Origin: Mesoterricola sediminis
Lineage (GTDB): Bacteria; Acidobacteriota; Holophagae; Holophagales; Holophagaceae
NCBI RefSeq assembly: GCF_030295425.1
Contig: NZ_AP027081.1
Coordinates: 3,021,001 to 3,085,000, forward strand
Reading direction: 5' to 3'
Length of the DNA stretch: 64,000 nucleotides
Below, piece after piece: positions 8,177 through 16,374 of the stretch. How positions within the stretch are numbered: position 1 is the first letter of the stretch; every line of letters begins with the position of its first letter. The translations under genes and the position numbers were made by a program. The notes beneath the pieces are model-generated. The model did no database searches. It was not told the DNA's origin and saw only the letters and a program-made list of their open reading frames with translations.

Positions 8177-8440
8177 GCGACTCCCGTGGAAAACATGATG
8201 AAAAAAATGGAGCCGGCTCTGCTTGGACGACAGAAACGGCTCGGAGCTGAATGGGTGAATGATCTGGGGCTGGCCCAGCGGTTAAGATTACAAAGAGCCC
8301 GCCGTGCGTCAAGTGCAGAAGTCCGCATTGCGACTGGATTTAGGCACACGGAGCAATTTTTTCCATCGCCGTGACACGGACCCCTTCGACCCGGGAATTT
8401 CGTGATACTCACGTGACACTTTTGGGAGATTGTCACAACC
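8177..8440. promoter_or_regulatory. Divergent promoter region tonB / tgt
   Basis: 264 bp between two divergent operon heads. It is less GC-rich than the coding DNA around it, as expected of promoters, but no textbook -35/-10 pair stands out on either strand. The one clear element is the inverted repeat described at 8413-8436, close to the tgt start. Nothing else was recognised. Confidence 0.5.
8413..8436. promoter_or_regulatory. Inverted repeat GTGACA-N12-TGTCAC (candidate operator)
   Basis: GTGACA at 8413-8418 and TGTCAC at 8431-8436 are exact reverse complements with a 12-bp spacer. The right half ends four bases before the tgt start codon, so a bound protein or RNA hairpin here would affect tgt initiation. 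No regulator is known to me for this exact motif. Confidence 0.35.
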
Positions 8441-9574
8441 ATGTCATGCCCCCTTTCCCCCTTCCAGGTCGAGGCGACCTGCGGACCCGCCCGCGCAGGG
8501 CGCTTCGAGACCACCCGCGGCCCCGTGCTGACGCCGGCCTTCATGCCCGTGGGCACGCAGGGCACGGTCAAGGGCATCACCCCGGCCCAGCTCGCGGAGA
8601 TCGGGCCCCAGGTGATCCTCGGCAACACCTACCACCTGGGCCTGCGCCCCGGCGACGAACTCGTGCGCGACCTGGGCGGCCTCCACGCCTTCATGGCCTG
8701 GCCCGGCCCCATCCTCACGGATTCGGGCGGCTTCCAGGTCTTCTCCCTCAGCTCCCTGAGGAAGATCAAGGAGGAGGGGGTCACCTTCCAGAGCCACATC
8801 GACGGCTCCACCCACTTCCTCAGCCCCGAACGGAGCATGGAGATCCAGCGCAACCTGGGCTCGGACATCGTGATGGCCCTGGACGAGTGCCCTCCGGGGC
8901 GCATGGAGCGCCCCGCCCTGGAGACCTCCATGGCGCGGACCACCCGCTGGCTCCAGCGATGCCGCGCGTTCCCGCTGGGGGAGCGCCAGGGCCTCTTCGC
9001 CATCAACCAGGGCGGGGTCCACATGGACCTGCGCACCCGGCACCTGCACGAGATCCTCGACCTGGACGCGCGCACGCCCTTCCAGGGCTTCGCCGTCGGC
9101 GGCCTCAGCGTGGGCGAGCCCAAGGACGAGATGAACGCCCTGCTGTCCGAGTTCACCCCCACCCTCCCCGCGGACCGCCCCCGGTACCTCATGGGCGTCG
9201 GCACCCCCGAGGACCTCCTCTTCGGGATCGCCCACGGCGTGGACCTCTTCGACTGCGTGCTGCCCACGCGGGAGGCCCGGCACGGGACCCTGCTCACCTC
9301 CAGGGGCCGTGTGAAGATCAAGAACGCCCGCCACCGCACCAGCTCCCTGCCCCTGGATCCGGACTGCAACTGCTACGCATGCAGGACTTTCACCCGGGCC
9401 TACCTGCATCATCTCTTCCGGGCGGGTGAGATGCTGGCCTCGACCCTCAACAGCATCCATAACCTGAGTTACACTGTGGGGCTGACCCGGGCGGCGCGCC
9501 GGGCCCTCCTGGAGAACCGCTTCCCGGACTTCGCTCGCCGCACGATCGACCAATGGAACACAGAGGAGCCCTAG
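8441..9574 (+). CDS. tgt: tRNA-guanine transglycosylase (queuine tRNA-ribosyltransferase)
   Basis: 377 aa, typical for bacterial Tgt. It exchanges the wobble guanine of GUN-anticodon tRNAs (Asp, Asn, His, Tyr) for preQ1 in queuosine synthesis. Seen: the substrate-binding block [12 protein letters not shown], the nucleophile region [16 protein letters not shown] and the zinc site [18 protein letters not shown] near the C-terminus. The ATG at 8441 gives the standard N-terminus (F-x-V-x-A-T-x-G-x-A-R-A-G). It heads tgt-yajC-secD-secF, a widespread order; queE, an earlier queuosine-pathway gene, is 19 kb downstream at 28702. Confidence 0.96.
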   Translation: MSCPLSPFQVEATCGPARAGRFETTRGPVLTPAFMPVGTQGTVKGITPAQLAEIGPQVILGNTYHLGLRPGDELVRDLGGLHAFMAWPGPILTDSGGFQVFSLSSLRKIKEEGVTFQSHIDGSTHFLSPERSMEIQRNLGSDIVMALDECPPGRMERPALETSMARTTRWLQRCRAFPLGERQGLFAINQGGVHMDLRTRHLHEILDLDARTPFQGFAVGGLSVGEPKDEMNALLSEFTPTLPADRPRYLMGVGTPEDLLFGIAHGVDLFDCVLPTREARHGTLLTSRGRVKIKNARHRTSSLPLDPDCNCYACRTFTRAYLHHLFRAGEMLASTLNSIHNLSYTVGLTRAARRALLENRFPDFARRTIDQWNTEEP

Positions 9575-9883
9575 ATGAATGTCGCCCTTATCCAGCAGGC
9601 CCAGGCCCAGTCGCCCTTCGGCCCCATCCTCCTCTTCGGGGGCATGGCCGTCCTGTTCTACTTCCTGCTGATCCGGCCCCAGAACAAGGCCCGCAAGCAG
9701 ATGGAAGAGCGCCTCTCCAAGCTGAAGGCCGGCGACGAGGTCCTGCTGACCTCCGGCCTCTACGCCACCATCGACCGGGTGGAGGACAAGAACATCTACC
9801 TCAAGCTGGGCAGCTCCATCGTCAAGGCCCGCCGTCAGGCCGTCGCGGCCCTGGCCGCCGAGCCCGCCCCCGAGCAGAACTGA
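9575..9883 (+). CDS. yajC: Preprotein translocase subunit YajC
   Basis: 102 aa. One N-terminal membrane helix (FGPILLFGGMAVLFYFLLI) followed by the family signature IRPQNKARKQMEERLSKLKAGDEVLLTSGLY. YajC associates with SecD-SecF at the Sec translocon. The ATG directly follows the tgt stop, so the two are translationally coupled, and secD follows after 64 bp. Confidence 0.95.
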   Translation: MNVALIQQAQAQSPFGPILLFGGMAVLFYFLLIRPQNKARKQMEERLSKLKAGDEVLLTSGLYATIDRVEDKNIYLKLGSSIVKARRQAVAALAAEPAPEQN

Positions 9884-9947
9884 ACCCCGGTCTGATGCCG
9901 TTCCGAGGGCGGGGCAGCGACCGCCCTCCTTTCGTTGGAGCCCTTTC

Positions 9948-11582
9948 GTGAGCAAGCGGAGCCTCTGGCGCCTGATCTTCACCACCCTGATCTGTGTTGC
10001 CTGCGCGTACTTCTTCGTCCCCCTCTCCAAGGTCCGCCTGGGCCTCGACCTGAAGGGCGGCGTGCACTTCGAGCTGGAGGTCCAGGGCCAGGAGGCCCTC
10101 GAGGCCGACCTCCGGGACACCCGCGACCGCCTCACCGACCGCCTCAAGGAGAAGGGCTTCCCCGAAGTCGTGGCCCGCGTGGACGGCATGGCCGTCAAGG
10201 CGGACGGCATCCCCGTCGAGCGCCAGCCGGACGTGCAGCGCATCGTCAGCCAGGGCTTCAGCGGCTATGACGCCACCTTCACGGACAAGGGGGTCACCCT
10301 CCTCCAGAAGTCCAGCTACCAGAAGAGCCTCAAGGACGACGCCAACAAGCGGGCCCTCCAGATCATCGAGAACCGCATCAACCAGTTCGGCGTGGCCGAG
10401 CCGGAGATCACCGCGACCGGCGCCGAAGGCAACCGCATCGTGGTCGAGCTCCCCGGCGTGGGCGACGCCGAGCGCGAGCGCATCAAGGGCCTCCTGACGA
10501 CCCCCGGCCGCCTCGAACAGCGCCTCGTCGCCAAGCAGGATCCCACCCAGGGCATGGGCTGGCCCACCCGCGAGGCCGCCCTGGCGCGCTTCGGCGGCCA
10601 GCTGCCCCCCGGCACCGAGCTCCTGGCCCAGCCCCTCTCCGAGCGGGAGGCGCGGCGCGAAGGCAAGGCCTGGACCGCCCCCGGCCCCGGCCAGCCCGAT
10701 CCCATCCGCAGCTGGGTCCTCGTCGAGGAGAAGGTCTACGTGGACGGCGCGGACATCACCAAGGCCGAGCCCAGCATCAACCCCCAGACCGACCAGCACG
10801 AGATCAGCTACGTCCTGAACCGGAAGGGCGCCGACGACTTCTACAACCTCTCCGGCATCGCCGCCGAGGAGAACCGCCGCATCGCCGTGGTCCTCGACCG
10901 GAAGGTCGTCAGCATCCTCTGGTGCAAGGAGAAGATCCCCGGCGGCGCCGTGCGCATCACCGGCAGCTTCACCAAGGACGAGGCCGAGGACTTCGCCCTC
11001 AAGCTGAAGAGCGGCGCCATGCGCGCCAGCATGAAGTTCCTCGAGGAGCGGGCCATGGGTCCGAGCCTGGGCGCCGACTCCATCGCCGCCGGCGTCCGGG
11101 GCGCCCTGATCGGGTTCCTCGCGATCATCGCGTTCATGGTGTTCTACTACCGCTGGTCGGGGGTCAACGCCATCGTGGCCCTCACGGTGAACCTCATCGT
11201 GATGCTGGGCCTGATGGGCTCCTTCCACGCGGTCATCACCCTGCCCGGCATCGCCGGCTTCGCCTTGACGGTCGGCATGGCGGTCGACGCCAACATCCTG
11301 ATCTTCGAGCGCATCCGCGAGGAGCTCTCCAACGGCAAATCGGTCGCGGGGGCCATCCAGGCCGGTTTCGACCGGGTGTTCTGGACGATCGTCGACAGCC
11401 ACGTCACCCAGCTGGTGGCGGCCATCCTCCTGTTCATCTTCGGCACCGGCCCCGTGAAGGGCTTCGCCGTGACCCTCACCGTGGGCGTCGTGGCCTCCCT
11501 CTTCACCAGCATCTACATCAGCCGGTTCATCTACGACTGGATCCTCGAGCGCCACCCCGGCACGAAGACCCTCTCCATCTAG
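9948..11582 (+). CDS. secD: Protein translocase subunit SecD
   Basis: 544 aa. The GTG at 9948 is the start (MSKRSLWRLIF). One N-terminal membrane helix (about 8-25), a large periplasmic P1 domain opening with LGLDLKGGVHFELEV, then the RND-type five-helix bundle in the C-terminal third (PSLGADSIAAGVRGALIGFL; GFALTVGMAVDANILIFERI; SHVTQLVAAILLFIFGTGPV). SecD and SecF use the proton gradient to pull proteins across the membrane. The periplasmic domain carries an insertion (about 195-245, APGPGQPDPIRSW) longer than in E. coli. Separate from secF by nine bases. Confidence 0.96.
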   Translation: MSKRSLWRLIFTTLICVACAYFFVPLSKVRLGLDLKGGVHFELEVQGQEALEADLRDTRDRLTDRLKEKGFPEVVARVDGMAVKADGIPVERQPDVQRIVSQGFSGYDATFTDKGVTLLQKSSYQKSLKDDANKRALQIIENRINQFGVAEPEITATGAEGNRIVVELPGVGDAERERIKGLLTTPGRLEQRLVAKQDPTQGMGWPTREAALARFGGQLPPGTELLAQPLSEREARREGKAWTAPGPGQPDPIRSWVLVEEKVYVDGADITKAEPSINPQTDQHEISYVLNRKGADDFYNLSGIAAEENRRIAVVLDRKVVSILWCKEKIPGGAVRITGSFTKDEAEDFALKLKSGAMRASMKFLEERAMGPSLGADSIAAGVRGALIGFLAIIAFMVFYYRWSGVNAIVALTVNLIVMLGLMGSFHAVITLPGIAGFALTVGMAVDANILIFERIREELSNGKSVAGAIQAGFDRVFWTIVDSHVTQLVAAILLFIFGTGPVKGFAVTLTVGVVASLFTSIYISRFIYDWILERHPGTKTLSI

Positions 11583-11591
11583 GCCTCCACG

Positions 11592-12794
11592 ATGAAGATC
11601 TTCCAGAATCTCCCCCACATCGACTTCATGAAGTACAAGACCGTCGCCCTGGCCATCTCCTGGGGCATGATCCTGCTCTGCTTCCTCTGGATCCATCCGT
11701 GGAAGGGCGCCTCGGCCCGCGTGAAGCTCGGCATGCAGTTCACCGGCGGCATCGACATGATGGTGGCCTTCAAGGGCAACGTGCCCCAGGAGGAGGTCCG
11801 CAATGCCCTCTACGCCGGCGGCGTCCGCGACGCGGCCGTCGTGGCCTACAAGGACAAGCCCGGGGTCACCACCTTCAGCATCAAGGTCAAGGCCCGCAAG
11901 GGCCAGGACGAGAAGGACTCCAGCATCCAGATCAAGCAGATCACGGACGCCCTCAAGCACCTCGACGCCAAGGCCGCCAGCGACCACCGCATGGACCTGA
12001 ACACCGAGAGCGTCGGCGTCATCGTCGACTCCTGGATGAAGCAGAACCCCCTGGGCGCCCAGGGTGACGAGACCGCCCTGCGCCAGACCTACGAGCCCTG
12101 GGTGAACAAGGTCATCCGCGCCCGCGAGAAGGCCAGCCCCATGACGGACTACAACCAGCTCCCCTCCGACCTGCCGGCCCCCCTCCGGGCCAGCCTGGAG
12201 AAGGACTACCGCCTGGGCAACCTGACCATCCTGAAGAACGAGAGCTTCTCACCCTCCATCTCCGGCGAGTGGACCCTCAAGACCCTCTCGGCGGTGGGCT
12301 GGGCCCTCCTGGCCATCCTCCTCTACGTCATCTTCCGGTTCACCGTGAGCTTCTCGGTGGGCGGCATCGTGGCCCTGATCCACGACGTGCTCATGGCCCT
12401 GGGGCTCTTCGTGCTCTTCGGGTTCGAGTTCAGCGTCCCCGTGGTGGCCAGCTTCCTCATCCTCATCGGCTACTCCATGGCCGACACCATCGTGGTGTTC
12501 GACCGCATCCGCGAGAACAGCCACAAGCCCGAGTACCGCCGGGTGGACATCGTGAAGCTGGTCAACGACTCCATCAACCAGACCCTGAGCCGCACGATCC
12601 TCACCTCCCTCAGCGTGCTGTTCGTGGCCCTCTGCCTCTTCATCTGGGGCGGCCACGCCCTGCGCGACCTGAGCTTCCCCCTGGTGGTGGGCGTCATCAC
12701 GGGCACCTACAGCTCCATCTTCATCGCCAGCCCCGTGGTGGTCTTCTGGGACCACACCTTCGGCGGCAAGGACAAGCTCAAGCAGCACGCCTAG
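11592..12794 (+). CDS. secF: Protein translocase subunit SecF
   Basis: 400 aa. N-terminal helix (VALAISWGMILLCFLWI), the short periplasmic domain beginning LGMQFTGGIDMMVAF, and a C-terminal RND helix bundle with the conserved SMADTIVVFDRIRENSHK and NQTLSRTILTSLSVLFVALC segments. The periplasmic domain is longer than usual (about 45-225), mirroring the enlarged SecD. Works as a complex with SecD and YajC; last gene of the tgt operon. Confidence 0.95.
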   Translation: MKIFQNLPHIDFMKYKTVALAISWGMILLCFLWIHPWKGASARVKLGMQFTGGIDMMVAFKGNVPQEEVRNALYAGGVRDAAVVAYKDKPGVTTFSIKVKARKGQDEKDSSIQIKQITDALKHLDAKAASDHRMDLNTESVGVIVDSWMKQNPLGAQGDETALRQTYEPWVNKVIRAREKASPMTDYNQLPSDLPAPLRASLEKDYRLGNLTILKNESFSPSISGEWTLKTLSAVGWALLAILLYVIFRFTVSFSVGGIVALIHDVLMALGLFVLFGFEFSVPVVASFLILIGYSMADTIVVFDRIRENSHKPEYRRVDIVKLVNDSINQTLSRTILTSLSVLFVALCLFIWGGHALRDLSFPLVVGVITGTYSSIFIASPVVVFWDHTFGGKDKLKQHA

Positions 12795-12816
12795 TCCGCA
12801 CCGACGACGTCGAACC

Positions 12817-12846
12817 GGCCCCTGGAAGCGTCAGCCTTCAGGGGCC
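12817..12846. terminator. Hairpin after secF
   Basis: GGCCCCTGGAAG pairs with CTTCAGGGGCC around a short loop. It lies between the convergent secF and the minus-strand propeller gene, so it can serve both. There is no clear T tract, so termination strength is uncertain. Confidence 0.55.
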
Positions 12847-12872
12847 GGGCCGCGCCGGGGAAGGCCCGGGGA

Positions 12873-13754
12873 TCAGGCGGCTTCGCCGGCGTGGAAGACG
12901 AGGAGGGCGTCGGCGCCCAGCTCCCAGGCCGCGTAGGTCCGCTGGTCGAAGGGGCAGTGGAGGCCCAGGTGCTCCCCCTGCCCCGGGAGGAGGGGGGGCG
13001 CCACATAGACGGCGTGGGCCCCCCGCACGCAGAGGCAGCCGCTCGTGGGCAGGACCTGGAGATCCAGGATCGCCCCCACCTCCGGATCGAAGCACCCCAC
13101 CTCCCCCGTGGCGGTGTCGGCCACGTAGACCCGCCCGTCGGCGCCGGCCAGATGCAGGGCGAAGCCGCCCGGACCCGCCGCCAGGTGGGTGAAGCTCACG
13201 TCGGGGGCCCGGGAGGCCAGGAGTTCTGCCAGGGGCGCCGCCGGGCTGGGAGCCAGTTCAAACGCGGCCAGGCGGCCGCCTTCCAGGAGGCCGTACAGGG
13301 TGGGGTGCTCGGCGTGGAAGGCCAGCGCCTGGACGGCTGCGCCGCAGCTCAGGTCCAGCACCCGCTCGGGCCGCAGGCCCGCCGGGTCCAGGTGCCAGAC
13401 CTGGACCTTCCCCCCCGTCCCCCCCGCGGCCAGGAACCGGCCGTCGCCGCTGTACTGGACGGCGGAGGCCCCGGGACAGGCCAGGCGGGGGAGCTCCCGG
13501 CCGTCCTGGAGGGCGAGGCGGCGCAGGTCGTCCCTGCCGGCGGGCCCCAGGAGGACGAGTTCCGTGCGCGGGGAGGGTCCGGCTCCGGCCGCCTCGCAAG
13601 GGTCCGGGCGAAAGGCCACGGCCCGCGCCTGGACCTCCCCGCCCAGGTCCAGGGCCCGGAGGGTGAGGCGGTTGTACACATCCAGCCCGCAGCCGTCCCG
13701 GATCACCGCCAGGTGGACCCGGGCGGGACAGAGGTGGAGGGCGGTGATGGTCAT
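12873..13754 (-). CDS. Predicted beta-propeller (WD40-like) protein
   Basis: 293 aa from the ATG at 13754, chosen because GAGGGGG lies eight bases upstream; an upstream in-frame ATG at 13793 would add 13 residues without a ribosome site. The sequence has repeated short beta-strand blocks of WD40 type: 'SAVQYSGDGRFLAAGGTGGKV' followed by 'VWHLDP', then 'VQALAFHAEHPTLYGLLEGG', and 'GRVYVADTATGEVGCFDP'. No signal peptide or membrane helix, so likely cytoplasmic. WD40-type propellers bind partners and have no reaction of their own. Convergent with secF; no operon partners. Confidence 0.65.
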   Translation of the reverse strand: MTITALHLCPARVHLAVIRDGCGLDVYNRLTLRALDLGGEVQARAVAFRPDPCEAAGAGPSPRTELVLLGPAGRDDLRRLALQDGRELPRLACPGASAVQYSGDGRFLAAGGTGGKVQVWHLDPAGLRPERVLDLSCGAAVQALAFHAEHPTLYGLLEGGRLAAFELAPSPAAPLAELLASRAPDVSFTHLAAGPGGFALHLAGADGRVYVADTATGEVGCFDPEVGAILDLQVLPTSGCLCVRGAHAVYVAPPLLPGQGEHLGLHCPFDQRTYAAWELGADALLVFHAGEAA

Positions 13755-14063
13755 GGCCGTCCCCCTCAGGAAGGGCACGGGAAGGAAGCGCATGGCCGGC
13801 GGCGCGGCCTTGGCCCGGGCCTCCCGGGCGGGGGTCGGATCCAGGGAGGGGGGCTGGGGCGGGCGGGAGGGGACCAGGGCGGGCTCCGGGGTCGGATGGT
13901 GGCAAAGATAGGCGGCGGAGCCGACGCCGGAAGGGCGAATTACAAATTATTCATTTCAATCCAACGACCAACCTACCTAACAAACAAGCGTCTCGCCGCC
14001 CCCGCCCGGCGACCGGACCCGCCCCCCGTTGTATCCTGGCAGGGTCCCCCGGAGGTCCCCGTG
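13755..14063. other. Intergenic region between divergent genes
   Basis: About 310 bp. The part near 13937-13990 is sharply AT-richer than its surroundings (AATTACAAATTATTCATTTC) and is the likely promoter area for the acetyltransferase and/or the propeller gene. The rest is GC-rich and shows nothing recognisable. Confidence 0.5.
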
Positions 14064-14537
14064 ATGGCGGCGATCCAGCAGCATGTGAGACCTGCCGTGG
14101 CGGCGGACGCGGAGGCCCTGACCCGGCTGGCCATCGCCTTCCGGGATCACCTGCAGCGCGCCACCCCCACCGAAGCCGCCTTCCGGGAGGCCATCGCGCA
14201 GCTCCTGGCGGCCCCGGACGCCCTCTTCCTCCTGGCCGAAACGGCGGACGGCCCCGCGGGGTACGTCCTCCTCCGCTTCCGGCTGTCCATGTGGGCCGGC
14301 GGCCTGGACGCGACCCTGGAGGACCTCTACGTGGATCCGGCCCACCGGGGCCGGGGCGTGGGCCGGGACCTGGTGGGGGCCGCCCTGATGGCCGCCCGGG
14401 AGCGCGGCGCCGTGACCGTGGGCCTGGACACCAACGAGCGGAACGAGGCGTCCAACCGCATCTACGCCTCGTTCGGCTTCAGCGGCCACAGCAAGCGCTG
14501 GGATGGCCGGCAGGTCTTCCTTCGCCTGACCCTCTGA
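14064..14537 (+). CDS. GNAT-family N-acetyltransferase
   Basis: 157 aa, start ATG at 14064 after GGAGG at 14051-14055 (a GTG one codon earlier is possible). GNAT landmarks are clear: the beta4 strand 'ATLEDLYVDPAHRGRGVGRDLV' contains the acetyl-CoA-binding R-G-x-G-x-G/A loop (RGRGVG), and the C-terminal motif 'LDTNERNEASNRIYASFGF' is the usual N-x-x-A-x-x-x-Y-x-x-x-G-F signature. Transfers an acetyl group from acetyl-CoA to an unknown amine. Followed after seven bases by a small membrane protein gene. Confidence 0.88.
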   Translation: MAAIQQHVRPAVAADAEALTRLAIAFRDHLQRATPTEAAFREAIAQLLAAPDALFLLAETADGPAGYVLLRFRLSMWAGGLDATLEDLYVDPAHRGRGVGRDLVGAALMAARERGAVTVGLDTNERNEASNRIYASFGFSGHSKRWDGRQVFLRLTL

Positions 14538-14544
14538 GCCCGCC

Positions 14545-14859
14545 ATGCCCGTCCGTGCCATCCTCGCCCTCTTCGTCCTGGCGCTCCTGGTCCTCACCGT
14601 GCCCTGGGCCATCCGGTACAACCGGGCGCGCCTCGCCCAGGCGCGGCGCACCCTGGCGGGGGCCGTGGCGGCCCAGGGGTGGGACCTCGTGCGCGCGGAC
14701 CTGTGCTGGCTGCCCCGGGGCCCCTTCGCCTCGGCCATCGCCACCCACGTGCCCGTGTACCGGGTGACGGCCCGGGACCGCAAGGGCCGGCTCCACCGCG
14801 GCTGGATCTGCTGCGTCCCCTTCCGGGACGCGGCCGAGACCTTCTGGGAGGAGGCGTGA
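14545..14859 (+). CDS. Small single-helix membrane protein, unknown
   Basis: 104 aa. One N-terminal membrane helix (ILALFVLALLVLTVPWAIRY, about 5-25) followed by a soluble domain with a WDLVRADLCWLPRGPF segment and two adjacent cysteines (WICCVPF). No family is recognised. It lies seven bases after the acetyltransferase gene and is followed by another small membrane protein, so the three may form one transcript. Coding bias matches neighbours, which supports a real gene. Confidence 0.6.
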   Translation: MPVRAILALFVLALLVLTVPWAIRYNRARLAQARRTLAGAVAAQGWDLVRADLCWLPRGPFASAIATHVPVYRVTARDRKGRLHRGWICCVPFRDAAETFWEEA

Positions 14860-14887
14860 GCCCGCGCCCCTGGTTCCTCGCCTGACC

Positions 14888-15421
14888 ATGGGTGCGGTCT
14901 TCCTGCTCTTCCTCATCCCCGTGGGCGGGGGCATCCCGGCCGGGGTGCTCCTCGCCCGCGCCCAGGGCCTGGCCTGGCCCCTGACGGCCGCCCTCTACGC
15001 CGCCTCCGACGTGGTGCAGGCCCTCCTGTTCGAACCCATCCTGCGCGGCCTCGTGCGCCTCGGGGGGCGCATCCCCTTCCCCGAGCGGTTCCGCGCGGCC
15101 TGGCGCGAGGCCCGGGCGCGCACGGCGGAACCGCTGCGGGGGTCCCCCGCCGGCCCCGCCGCTCTGGTGCTCATCTCCTTCGGCATGGATCCCATAACCG
15201 GGCGCGCTTCCGCCCTGGCGGCCGGCTACGGCCCCGTCCTGGGGTGGGTCTTCGCCATTGCGGGCGACCTGCTCTACTACGCCGTCGTGGCCTTCGCCAC
15301 CCTCCGCCTCAGCGACCGCGTCAAGAACCCCGAGACGGCGGTGGCCCTGGTCCTGACGGCCATGGTGGTGCTGCCCCTGGTCTTCCGGTCCCTGCGGGCG
15401 CGCTTCGCCCGCGCATCGTGA
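14888..15421 (+). CDS. Hypothetical multi-pass membrane protein
   Basis: 177 aa. Predicted helices at about 3-23 (VFLLFLIPVGGGIPAGVLLA), about 30-50, a segment with GPAALVLISFGMDPITGRASALAAGYG (discussed here only by its helical, glycine-rich character), GPVLGWVFAIAGDLLYYAVV (about 117-138) and a last helix TAVALVLTAMVVLPLVF. A charged arginine-rich stretch (RFRAAWREARARTAE) separates the first and second helix pairs. No family assignment is made. Probably co-transcribed with the two small genes before it. Confidence 0.6.
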   Translation: MGAVFLLFLIPVGGGIPAGVLLARAQGLAWPLTAALYAASDVVQALLFEPILRGLVRLGGRIPFPERFRAAWREARARTAEPLRGSPAGPAALVLISFGMDPITGRASALAAGYGPVLGWVFAIAGDLLYYAVVAFATLRLSDRVKNPETAVALVLTAMVVLPLVFRSLRARFARAS

Positions 15422-15609
15422 GCTGGATCACAGGCGGCCCGAAGCCCTTGCGGGCCAAGGAAAGACAAGGCCGCCCCCCGGGTCCGGCGCTCGCCAAGTC
15501 GCCGCCAGCCTGCTTTTAGGGCCTCCTGCGGGGCCGGGGACCGACCGATAGGAAGGCAACGGCCAGGTCAGCCTCCCGGCGAGCCTCGCCCCACGCACAA
15601 GGAGCGTTC

Positions 15610-16374
15610 ATGCTGTTCGGGCTTTCCACCCTGCTGGCCCTCGGCCTGCCCCTGGCCACGTCCGGCGGCCTCCAGGGCCCCCAAACCCCCTCGATCGCCC
15701 TCGCCCGGGTTCCGCTGCCCGCGGACCCGGAGACCGAGGATCCGGGCACCCTGGCTTGCCGCCGCGACGCGGAGGCCGGGGACCGGGAGGCCCAGACGCG
15801 CCTGGGCTCCATGCTCTACCTGGGCGAAGGCGTCGCGCGGGACGCGGTCCAGGCCGCCGCGTGGTTCCTCCGGGCGGCCCGGGCCGGCGATGCCCAGGCC
15901 CAGTCGGTGCTGGCCATGATGCTGGAGGACGGGGACGGGATTCCCCGGGACGTGGGCCAGGCCGTGGCCTGGTTCCGGGAGGCGGCCCAGGGCGGCGACG
16001 TGGAGGCCCAGGTTCGGCTGGCCGACCATTGCTACGCCGGCGACCCCGGCCCCCGCGACCTCCCCGCCGCGCGCACCTGGCTCAGCCGCGCCGCCGAGCA
16101 GGGCAACGCGGAGGCCCAGACGAAGCTGGGGGCCATGTGGCTCCTGGGCGAGGGGGGACCCGCGGATGGCCAGGAGGCCGCCCGCTGGCTCCGGAAGGCC
16201 GCGGACCAGGGCAATGCCCAGGCGATGGGCTGCCTCGGCACCATGCTGGCCCTGGGGTTGGGCGTTCCCCAGGACCGGCAAGCGGCCCAGGGTCTGCTGG
16301 AGCGGGCGGCGGCGGCCGGGGACGCCCAGGCCGCCGCGACCCTGCGGTCCCTCAAGGGCGCTTCTCCATCGTGA
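15610..16374 (+). CDS. Exported Sel1-repeat protein
   Basis: 254 aa with AAGGAG eight bases before the ATG. An N-terminal hydrophobic stretch (MLFGLSTLLALGLPLATSGG) looks like a cleavable signal peptide. From about residue 50 come six Sel1-type repeats (for example 'AQTRLGSMLYLGEGVARDAV' and 'AQSVLAMMLEDGDGIPRDVG'). It has the same family as the lipoprotein at 423-1655 but no lipobox, so it may be periplasmic. Its 3' end overlaps the convergent OmpA-family gene by 23 bases. Confidence 0.8.
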   Translation: MLFGLSTLLALGLPLATSGGLQGPQTPSIALARVPLPADPETEDPGTLACRRDAEAGDREAQTRLGSMLYLGEGVARDAVQAAAWFLRAARAGDAQAQSVLAMMLEDGDGIPRDVGQAVAWFREAAQGGDVEAQVRLADHCYAGDPGPRDLPAARTWLSRAAEQGNAEAQTKLGAMWLLGEGGPADGQEAARWLRKAADQGNAQAMGCLGTMLALGLGVPQDRQAAQGLLERAAAAGDAQAAATLRSLKGASPS

